Assembly (NCBI RefSeq): GCF_038007305.1
Contig: NZ_JBBOWV010000001.1
Coordinates: 248,001 to 312,000 of the forward strand
Direction: 5' to 3'
DNA: 64,000 nucleotides
Source: Solibacillus sp. FSL W7-1436
Lineage (GTDB): Bacteria; Bacillota; Bacilli; Bacillales_A; Planococcaceae
The first letter of the stretch is position 1; every line of letters starts with the position of its first letter. The notes below the pieces were generated by a model. That model saw only the letters and a program-made list of their open reading frames with translations, made no database searches and had not been told where the DNA came from. This document shows, piece by piece, positions 57,715-64,000 of this stretch. The position numbers were made by a program, and so were the translations under genes.

Positions 57715-58713
57715 CTATTTACTCGAACCGCGCTTTTCTATACGGTGAGGCAAGATGACATGTTGCTGTTCAACTTCCTCTTTGTTCATATACTTCGTTA
57801 ATAAGCGCATCGCGACTGCTCCAATATCGTATAAAGGCAATACAACACTTGTAAGTCTAGGTCGTACCATGCGCGCTAGTTTTGAATTTTCGAAGCTAAT
57901 GATTTCAACATCATTCGGTACATTTTTTCCGCTATCTTGAATACCATGTACCAGTCCAATTGCAAGCTCATCATTCCCGACAAAAATGGCTGTAGGCGGC
58001 TGCTGCAGTTCACTTAAATTCTCCCAGCTTTCCAACCCGTCATCATAAGAGCCATCTCCGGCAACAATTAAAGCATCATCTATTTCAATATTTGCTTTTT
58101 CAAGCGCATCTTTATAGGCTGCAAGTTTATGCTGACCATTCACTGTATACTGCAAAGGACCTGAGACAAATGCAATTCTCGTATGTCCATTATCAATTAG
58201 TGTTTCTACAGCTTCAAATGCTGCATTATAATAGTCAATGTTTACAGAAGCTACTTTTTCAGTTGAACTGATAGAACCCGCCAATACAATCGGTACTGGA
58301 CATGCCTCCACCGCGCGTTGAATATTTTCAGTTACCTCTTCACTCATCATCACAATACCGTCAACTTGCTTTCCTAGCATCGTATCAAGTAAAGACAACT
58401 CTTTTTCTTCGTTTTGATCTGAATTTGCTAAAATAATATTGTAGCGGTACATTGTCGCAATATCTTCAATGCCTCGTGCAAGCTCAGCATTTAAATTATT
58501 CGAAATATCAGGGATGATGACTCCTACTGATGTTGTTTTTTTGCTTGCTAAGCCACGTGCTACTGCATTTGGACGATATTCAAGACGCTCAATCACTTCC
58601 AACACTTTTTTTCTTGTTGCAGGCTTAACATTTTGATTTCCATTTACTACGCGAGATACGGTTGCCATTGATACATTCGCCTCACGTGCAACATCATAAA
58701 TTGTGACAGTCAA
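57715..58713 (-). CDS. ccpA: Catabolite control protein A
   Basis: LacI-family master regulator of carbon metabolism; with HPr-Ser-P it binds cre sites. DNA-binding head [20 protein letters not shown] and hinge [12 protein letters not shown], then the sugar-binding core [11 protein letters not shown] to the end. 332 residues (B. subtilis 334). Start TTG at 58713, with GGGGGAG 6-7 nt upstream. In B. subtilis motPS lies between acuC and ccpA; here acuC and ccpA are direct, convergent neighbours. Confidence 0.95.
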   Translation of the reverse strand: MTVTIYDVAREANVSMATVSRVVNGNQNVKPATRKKVLEVIERLEYRPNAVARGLASKKTTSVGVIIPDISNNLNAELARGIEDIATMYRYNIILANSDQNEEKELSLLDTMLGKQVDGIVMMSEEVTENIQRAVEACPVPIVLAGSISSTEKVASVNIDYYNAAFEAVETLIDNGHTRIAFVSGPLQYTVNGQHKLAAYKDALEKANIEIDDALIVAGDGSYDDGLESWENLSELQQPPTAIFVGNDELAIGLVHGIQDSGKNVPNDVEIISFENSKLARMVRPRLTSVVLPLYDIGAVAMRLLTKYMNKEEVEQQHVILPHRIEKRGSSK

Positions 58714-58870
58714 AAGTTTCTCCCCCTTTAATCATAGTGATCCATTTTTTTATAAACGACTAGTTGAACTAATTGTTATGTATAGCTTCATCATATAATA
58801 TTTTCATTTCTATTTTCAATCTAAAACCTAGTGAATACCTGGTTTTTTCAGCAATTGTCTTAAATTATTC

Positions 58871-58905
58871 AAAAAGTGTGCTATCAAAACGATAGCACTT
58901 GTTTA
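58871..58905 (-). terminator. Terminator after the 3-hydroxybutyrate dehydrogenase gene
   Basis: AGTGTGCTATC (58875-58885) pairs with GATAGCACTT (58891-58900); the minus strand continues with TTTTTG. Confidence 0.78.
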
Positions 58906-58919
58906 AATCTGCTATTTTT

Positions 58920-59678
58920 TTATTGAACAGTGTAGCCTCCATCCAATACTACTGCCTGTCCTGTCATTCCTTTTGCTGCATCACCGCATAAATAAATGAC
59001 CAATGCTGCAATTTCGGAAACATCAATGAGCCGCTTTTGCGGTACTAAAGGATAGAGTACTTGTTCCAATACATCTTCAACCGGTATGTTTCTGGTTTTC
59101 GCTAAATCGTGAAATTGATTTCTTACTAATTTTGTATCGACATAGCCAGGACAAATTGCATTCACGGTTATCCCGTTTGCAGCCGTTTCAAGTGCCGCTA
59201 CTTTAGTTAACCCAATCACACCATGTTTAGCGGTATTATATCCCGCTTTCCCTGCAAAACCGACCAAACCGTTAATGGAAGCGATATTAATTATTCTGCC
59301 GAAATTTTGCTTTTTCATAATAGGTAACACATACTTCATAAAAATAAAAGGCCCGATAACCATTACTTTCTGCATCAATTCAAAAATTTCCGTATCAAAT
59401 TCCTCTATCATGGATACATGCTGAAAACCTGCATTGTTGATCATGATATGTAGTGCACCAAACTGCGAAATAACTGTATCGATCGTTTCTTTAATTTGGT
59501 CTTCATCGCTGACATCACATAATAGATACTCCAAATCCGGTCTTTCAGTAACGGCTTCTTTCAAACTTTCTTCATTTTTATCGGAAATGATAACTTTCAT
59601 TCCACTATTTGAAAGTTCTTTCGCAATTTCAAAACCTATTCCTTGTGCAGCCCCTGTGATCAACGCAATTTTTTGCAC
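58920..59678 (-). CDS. 3-hydroxybutyrate dehydrogenase (SDR family)
   Basis: NAD-dependent oxidation of 3-hydroxybutyrate to acetoacetate, used in polyhydroxybutyrate or ketone-body use. Rossmann loop TGAAQGIGFEIA, NNAGFQHV, catalytic Ser in NIASINGLVG, Tyr and Lys in YNTAKHG, and the subgroup marks CPGYVDTKLVRNQ and LYPLVPQKRLIDVSEIA. 252 residues fits. Start GTG at 59678, 9 nt after AGGAGG. Inserted between ccpA and aroA, a place empty in B. subtilis. A related SDR reductase cannot be ruled out. Confidence 0.82.
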   Translation of the reverse strand: MQKIALITGAAQGIGFEIAKELSNSGMKVIISDKNEESLKEAVTERPDLEYLLCDVSDEDQIKETIDTVISQFGALHIMINNAGFQHVSMIEEFDTEIFELMQKVMVIGPFIFMKYVLPIMKKQNFGRIINIASINGLVGFAGKAGYNTAKHGVIGLTKVAALETAANGITVNAICPGYVDTKLVRNQFHDLAKTRNIPVEDVLEQVLYPLVPQKRLIDVSEIAALVIYLCGDAAKGMTGQAVVLDGGYTVQ

Positions 59679-59767
59679 TATGCCGTTCCTCCTTATATAA
59701 GGTATTTAGAAAAAATTGTAATTTACTGTGCTGCATTCGTCAAATTAAAGCACGCAGAAATACATAA

Positions 59768-59802
59768 AGGCCCATGTTGAAATGACTCAACATGGGCTTG
59801 TT
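59768..59802 (-). terminator. Terminator after aroA
   Basis: GCCCATGTTGA (59770-59780) with TCAACATGGGC (59787-59797), 11 bp perfect; TTTATG on the minus strand. Confidence 0.8.
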
Positions 59803-59807
59803 AATGA

Positions 59808-60893
59808 TTATTTTGACACTTCGTATTGTTTCATGAATTTTAAAAGTTCATCGTAGTAAGCATTGAATGTCGGGATATCCATTTGCTGCTGCTGATCCGA
59901 TAATGCGATTGATGGATCTGGATGCACTTCCGCCATGACACCGTCTGCTCCGATAGCGATTGCCGCTTTTGAACATGGCAGCAATAAATCACGACGACCT
60001 GTAGAGTGCGTCACGTCTACCATTACCGGTAAATGTGTTTCTTGTTTTAAAATCGGAACTGCCGAAATATCCAATGTGTTACGAGTTGCTTTTTCGTATG
60101 TGCGAATACCGCGTTCACATAAAATAATGTTTTCATTACCTTTTGACATGATGTATTCAGCCGCATGGATGAACTCATCAATTGTCGCTGCTAAACCGCG
60201 TTTTAATAAGACAGGCTTATTCGTTGATCCAGCCGCTTTTAATAGTTCAAAGTTTTGCATATTACGGGCACCGATTTGAATCACATCAATGTAATCCAAT
60301 GCATGGTCTAAATCAGCAGGTGTTACGATTTCTGTGATGACACCTAAACCGTATTCTTTAGAAACATCTTTAAGAATTTTCAGACCATCCAGACCTAAGC
60401 CTTGGAAATCATACGGAGATGTACGTGGTTTGTATGCACCACCGCGGATTAATTTTAATCCTTTTTCCTGGATTGTCGCAGCTACTGCAGCAACCTGTTC
60501 ATATGATTCAACCGCACATGGTCCAAATACGAAAGAAGGAGCACCTTTACCGATCAATTCACCATTCACATTAATGACAGTATCTTCTGACTTTTCTTTA
60601 CGTGAAACGAGTAATTCCTTTTTCTTTTCTGCTTCCAATTGTTTAAGCGCTGTTTTGAAGATTTGTTTAAAAATATAATCAACCGTCATTTGATTTAACG
60701 GACCATTGTTGTTTTCTTTAATTAAGTCAAGCATATGACGCTCGCGTAGTGGATCATAGCGATTGACACCTTGCTTCTCTTTAATCTTACCAATTTCTTC
60801 TACTACTGATGCACGTTCATTTATTAAACGTAAAATTTCTAAGTTCAAGCTGTCAATCTGGCTACGTAAGCTTTCTAAATCTTGTTGATGCAT
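59808..60893 (-). CDS. aroA: Chorismate mutase - DAHP synthase fusion
   Basis: Bifunctional first enzyme of the shikimate pathway. The N-terminal AroQ-type chorismate mutase (residues 1-90: [32 protein letters not shown]) senses prephenate/chorismate; the C-terminal barrel (from about 105) makes DAHP from PEP and erythrose 4-phosphate with [29 protein letters not shown] and [11 protein letters not shown]. 361 residues against 358 in B. subtilis AroA(G). AGAGGAAT precedes the ATG. Neighbour of ccpA and ytxGH as in Bacillus. Confidence 0.95.
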   Translation of the reverse strand: MHQQDLESLRSQIDSLNLEILRLINERASVVEEIGKIKEKQGVNRYDPLRERHMLDLIKENNNGPLNQMTVDYIFKQIFKTALKQLEAEKKKELLVSRKEKSEDTVINVNGELIGKGAPSFVFGPCAVESYEQVAAVAATIQEKGLKLIRGGAYKPRTSPYDFQGLGLDGLKILKDVSKEYGLGVITEIVTPADLDHALDYIDVIQIGARNMQNFELLKAAGSTNKPVLLKRGLAATIDEFIHAAEYIMSKGNENIILCERGIRTYEKATRNTLDISAVPILKQETHLPVMVDVTHSTGRRDLLLPCSKAAIAIGADGVMAEVHPDPSIALSDQQQQMDIPTFNAYYDELLKFMKQYEVSK

Positions 60894-61055
60894 ATTCCTC
60901 TACCCCTCTTCTTTGCGTATCCGGCACTTTCAGTTAAATAAAAAGTATGATACATTTTTAAGTAATAATCTTATTATAATCAAACTATTGTAGAATGTCA
61001 CGCATTTTTAATTTAGCGCTTCAACTCGCTAAAGTATATTGTGATAGTAATAGAA

Positions 61056-61070
61056 AGGAAGCGTTTTCAT
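61056..61070 (+). promoter_or_regulatory. Perfect cre match before the FtsA-like gene
   Basis: Read on the minus strand ATGAAAACGCTTCCT fits WTGNAANCGNWNNCW at every position. It overlaps the ribosome site and ends one base before the start codon, so CcpA could act as a roadblock. Part of the match comes from the ribosome site itself, so chance is possible. Confidence 0.4.
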
Positions 61071-63227
61071 ATGGCAAACAAATTGTTCGCACTTGATATC
61101 GGAACACGCTCCGTTGTCGGCATTATTTTAGAACAGCATGCAGACACTTACCATGTCGCCGATATTTTAGTAAAAGAGCATAAAGAGCGTGCAATGGTTG
61201 ATGGCCAAATACATAACGTCCTGTATGTAGCGGAGCTTATACAGGAGATTAAGACTGAATTGGAAGATACTCACGGTCCTTTGGAGAAAGTGAGTGTAGC
61301 AGCAGCCGGACGTGCCTTGAAAACCGAACAGGCCAGTGTTTCCATATCTATTAAAAACCGACCGATCTTTACGGAAGAAGATATTAACCGTCTGGAACTG
61401 CAAGCCGTTCAACAGGCGCAGCAGCAATTATTGCTCCATAAGGAAGATACAAAAAATAATCATTATTACTGTGTAGGCTATTCGGTTTTATATTTCCGTT
61501 TGGACGGAGAAGAAATTGGCAGCCTCCTCGATCAGCAAGGCGATGAAGCATCCGTCGAAGTGATTGCCACTTTCCTGCCGCGCGTTGTCGTGGAATCACT
61601 GCTTGCCGCATTAAAACGTGCCAATCTGGAGATGGAAGCCCTCACGTTGGAACCGATTGCCGCAATCAATGTACTTATTCCTCCGTCGATGCGCCGTTTG
61701 AATGTTGCACTTGTTGATATTGGGGCCGGAACTTCGGATATTGCCATTACAGACAAAGGTACGGTTGTAGCTTACGGAATGGTGCCGACTGCAGGTGATG
61801 AAATTACCGAAAGCTTAAGTGACCATTATTTACTGGACTTTCCGGTCGCTGAAATGGCAAAGCGTCAATTGCATACGAGCGAGGAAATTCTCATTCAGGA
61901 TATTTTAGGATTTGACGAATATTTCCCGCGGGAAGAAGTGATCCAAGCAATATACCCTGCCATTGAAAATTTGGCTAACTCCATTGGAGAAGAAATATTA
62001 CGGCTAAACAATAACACGCCTCCAAAAGCGGTCATGTTAGTTGGTGGCGGGAGTTTAACACCCCGCTTGCCGGAAGAAATCGGGAAAACATTAAATTTGC
62101 CGTCCAACCGTGTAGCTGTCCGTGATGTGAGTGCTATTCAGAATTTAACACGTGCACAGCATATTGCCGCAACGCCTGAACTTGTGACACCGATCGGTAT
62201 TGCGATCGCCGCACAAAAATCACCGATCCATTACATGTCAATTCAAGTCAACGAACAAATAGTACGATTATTTGAGTTGAAGGAAATGACTGTCGGGGAT
62301 GCCTTTTTGGCTGCGAACGTCAGAGCAAAACAATTGTACGGAAAACCAGGACACGGTTTGTCGGTTACAGTGAACGGGCAAAACGTTTTCGTGCCAGGTG
62401 AGCATGGACAGCCCGCACAGATTATACTGAATGGTAAAAATGCCTCGATTAAGTCCCTTATTAAAAATGGAGACCGAATTGAGCTGATGCCAGGAAGAGA
62501 TGGGAAAGCCGCATCCGTTACTATAGAGGACATTATTGACCACGCTTCCGTAAAAAATGTGACGATCCAAGATAAGCAATACAATGTTGAACCGAAAGTT
62601 TTTGTAAACGGGAAAATTGTAAAACTGGATACTCCTTTACAGGATCGGGACGTAATTGTCGTAGAAACAGTCGAAACGGCTGAAGATGTATTGAAATCAT
62701 TGCACCAATCCATCTGTATGCAACAGTTCCAATCATATTTTGTTCAGATTGACGGGAAACCTGTATCCTTCCCTGATTTTTCATCACAGCTTTTTATTAA
62801 CGGAAAGCCGGGAAAACTGCATTACCCTATTCAAAATGGGGACATCATTACATTCGAAGAGCGCCATTTACCGACAGCTGAACAAATTGCAGCACATTTG
62901 AATTTGTTATTGGAAGAAAAGGCGATTGTAACGTTCCAGCATGAACAAGTCGAGCTTGTAAAAGTTGCACGAGAGTTCTCGGTAAACGGTCAAGTAGTGC
63001 AAAGTGAAGCAACAGTTCCAAATGGGGCGACAATTAATATTATCGCAAAAGATACAGGCAAATGGATTTATCAGGATGTCTTTCGTTTTTCAAACTGGCA
63101 GCTTCCTGCATCATTTAAAGGGTCATTTACGATTTTACGTAATGGACAGGCTTCTTCATTTGATGCTGAAATATTCGGTGGCGACCAACTTGAAATTCAG
63201 CTTAACGATCAACAGGTTGTTGAATAA
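61071..63227 (+). CDS. FtsA-like actin-fold protein with C-terminal beta-grasp-like repeats
   Basis: The first ~390 residues are an FtsA/PilM-type ATPase: phosphate-1 ALDIGTRSVVGI (7-18), an inserted SHS2-like segment (about 70-160), phosphate-2 VDIGAGTSDIAI (215-226) and adenosine motif VMLVGGGSLTPRLPE (321-335). Classical FtsA stops near 430 with a membrane helix; this 718-residue protein has none. Instead residues ~429-711 hold about five units of the form (I/F)xxNG...(I/L)xNGDxIxx, at about 429-472, 498-531, 557-595, 617-658 and 684-711, like SLBB/ThiS beta-grasp domains. ATG 61071 follows AAAGGAAG; a longer frame to 61041 lacks a site. Not the true ftsA, as ftsZ is not adjacent. Role unknown; shape or division scaffold is plausible. 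Confidence 0.75.
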   Translation: MANKLFALDIGTRSVVGIILEQHADTYHVADILVKEHKERAMVDGQIHNVLYVAELIQEIKTELEDTHGPLEKVSVAAAGRALKTEQASVSISIKNRPIFTEEDINRLELQAVQQAQQQLLLHKEDTKNNHYYCVGYSVLYFRLDGEEIGSLLDQQGDEASVEVIATFLPRVVVESLLAALKRANLEMEALTLEPIAAINVLIPPSMRRLNVALVDIGAGTSDIAITDKGTVVAYGMVPTAGDEITESLSDHYLLDFPVAEMAKRQLHTSEEILIQDILGFDEYFPREEVIQAIYPAIENLANSIGEEILRLNNNTPPKAVMLVGGGSLTPRLPEEIGKTLNLPSNRVAVRDVSAIQNLTRAQHIAATPELVTPIGIAIAAQKSPIHYMSIQVNEQIVRLFELKEMTVGDAFLAANVRAKQLYGKPGHGLSVTVNGQNVFVPGEHGQPAQIILNGKNASIKSLIKNGDRIELMPGRDGKAASVTIEDIIDHASVKNVTIQDKQYNVEPKVFVNGKIVKLDTPLQDRDVIVVETVETAEDVLKSLHQSICMQQFQSYFVQIDGKPVSFPDFSSQLFINGKPGKLHYPIQNGDIITFEERHLPTAEQIAAHLNLLLEEKAIVTFQHEQVELVKVAREFSVNGQVVQSEATVPNGATINIIAKDTGKWIYQDVFRFSNWQLPASFKGSFTILRNGQASSFDAEIFGGDQLEIQLNDQQVVE

Positions 63228-63262
63228 AAAAACGGCTCCCAATACTTTTTGGGAGCCGTTGT
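63228..63262. terminator. Bidirectional terminator FtsA-like / ytxH
   Basis: AACGGCTCCCAA (63231-63242) with TTGGGAGCCGTT (63249-63260), perfect 12 bp, A-run left, T-rich right. Confidence 0.9.
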
Positions 63263-63264
63263 TC

Positions 63265-63747
63265 TTATTGTACATCTGTATGGCGTGTTGAGTTTGGTGC
63301 GATATCCGGGTCTGTATTTACACTATCCGGATCCGGAGATTCAGCAGCAAGTACTTCTTCATCGACCATTTTATCCAATGGTAATGGCTCTTCACCTTCA
63401 GATGAAGCTGTTCCATCATCCATAACTGGTGGTTGTTTCGCTGTTTTCGCTTTAACTTTTTCAACAATTGAAGATGATTGTTCTTTTAACTGCGTCGAAA
63501 GCTGTGCTGTCTTCTCTTTTGCAGTGCCGGAAAGCTCAATGCTCTTATCTTTCAATGTGACAGCTTGTACCGCAACATCATTACGCATTTCACTGCCTGT
63601 CTTCGGTGTAAGTAATAAAGCTGTCGCTACACCAACTATGCCGCCTACCAATGCTCCGATAACAAAATCCTTAACATGAATTTTTTCATCATCATAAATC
63701 GAATCATTTAATCGGTTATAATCATAGTTTACGCGTTTTTCTTCCAT
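63265..63747 (-). CDS. ytxH: YtxH domain protein
   Basis: One N-terminal membrane helix with the family pattern FVIGALVGGIVGVATALLLTPKTGSEMR split around residue 35 (glycine-zipper-like), then a Lys/Glu/Gln-rich helix and a long acidic, disordered tail with Pro and Asp. 160 residues; B. subtilis YtxH (151) is a general stress protein encoded in ytxG-ytxH-ytxJ. AAGGGGG precedes the ATG. It follows the ytxG-like gene by 40 nt. No ytxJ follows here. Confidence 0.82.
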   Translation of the reverse strand: MEEKRVNYDYNRLNDSIYDDEKIHVKDFVIGALVGGIVGVATALLLTPKTGSEMRNDVAVQAVTLKDKSIELSGTAKEKTAQLSTQLKEQSSSIVEKVKAKTAKQPPVMDDGTASSEGEEPLPLDKMVDEEVLAAESPDPDSVNTDPDIAPNSTRHTDVQ

Positions 63748-63787
63748 TTTAAAAATTCCCCCTTGTTATTGAATGTTCTTTACCCTT

Positions 63788-64000
63788 TTACTTACGTTTT
63801 AGGAAACCAAACTTCGACTTCTGGCCTAAATTTGGTGGTGTTTCATTTGTTTTAGTACTCGTATAAATAATATCTTCTTCATTAATCGGCTTGCGCTGAC
63901 GCCATTGGTCTGCAATCCCCATCGCTACATTACTCCACTGGACAACTTGCGCAATCTTATCTTCGTTTTTATGCACTTCTGTTGAAATCGATGTTGTAAT
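63788..64000 (-). CDS. ytxG: DUF948 family protein YtxG, C-terminal part (cut by window edge)
   Basis: The reading frame is open to the edge of the window and only the last 70 residues are seen: a stretch ITTSISTEVHKNEDKIA, QWSNVAMGIADQWRQRK and a basic end FGFLKRK. A GTG at 63976 is in frame but has no ribosome site and lies within the coiled part, so it is not the start. The N-terminal membrane helix and coiled coil of the DUF948 family would lie beyond 64000. Position just before ytxH supports YtxG. Confidence 0.65.
   Translation of the reverse strand: MTTSISTEVHKNEDKIAQVVQWSNVAMGIADQWRQRKPINEEDIIYTSTKTNETPPNLGQKSKFGFLKRK

Noticed and set aside
62243-62713. A 156-codon minus-strand frame inside the FtsA-like gene
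   Set aside because: Fully inside a well-supported gene; Ser/Phe/Pro-rich composition of a reverse-frame shadow and no ribosome site.

Overview
The window looks like a core chromosomal segment of a spore-forming, low-GC Bacillales bacterium. The protein set and several fused or reduced gene forms suggest the Planococcaceae (Solibacillus/Lysinibacillus-like). Support comes from Bacillus-type gene order (citZ-icd-mdh next to phoPR, accDA-pfkA-pyk, thiI-nifZ-ezrA-hisJ, acsA/acuABC, ccpA-aroA-ytxGH), an alpha/beta-type small acid-soluble spore protein and a YjcZ-type mini-protein. No tRNA, rRNA, CRISPR array, insertion sequence, prophage or defence island is visible. Genus assignment is inference.

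Layout. 1-2.5 kb: phosphate two-component system phoP-phoR (minus). 2.8-5.3 kb: a plus-strand ssuBAC-like sulfonate ABC importer between mdh and phoP. 5.4-9.0 kb: TCA genes mdh, icd, citZ (minus) with a CcpA-like control region. 9.2-20.4 kb: membrane proteins, then glycolysis (pyk, pfkA), fatty-acid initiation (accA, accD with their own GntR/FadR-type regulator), the DNA polymerase dnaE and the oligoribonuclease nrnA. 20.5-32.9 kb: ytpI, ytoI, UPF0173 hydrolase, M24 peptidase, a secreted protein, ald, a universal stress protein, ytxK, tpx, yteJ-sppA, an acyl-CoA synthetase and a spore protein gene. 33-41.7 kb: thiI-nifZ (tRNA thiolation), ezrA (cell division), hisJ, a free-Met sulfoxide reductase, a GGDEF protein and autoregulated rpsD. 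41.8-48.7 kb: yjcZ-like mini-gene, a Yip1 protein, an orphan membrane-anchored PstS-like protein, tyrS with a T-box leader, and a class A penicillin-binding protein. 48.8-53.1 kb: argCJBD with tandem ARG boxes. 53.3-64 kb: acsA with divergent acuABC, ccpA, a 3-hydroxybutyrate dehydrogenase, the fused chorismate mutase-DAHP synthase, an FtsA-like protein with a long repeat tail, ytxH and the tail of ytxG.

How it works together. Many genes sit around acetyl-CoA: citrate synthase, acetyl-CoA synthetase with its acetylase/deacetylase pair, acetyl-CoA carboxylase subunits, pyruvate kinase, and ccpA as the likely carbon master regulator. Candidate cre sites lie before citZ, between acsA and acuA, and before the FtsA-like gene.

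Most of the window is well-known housekeeping biology. I see no clear new multi-gene system. The least explained items are the FtsA-like protein with C-terminal beta-grasp-like repeats, a FadR-type operator in front of a gntR-accDA operon, the orphan membrane-anchored PstS-like protein, the degenerate PHP domain of DnaE, a 41-nt perfect palindrome after ezrA, and a structured dispersed repeat lodged inside the arg operon.
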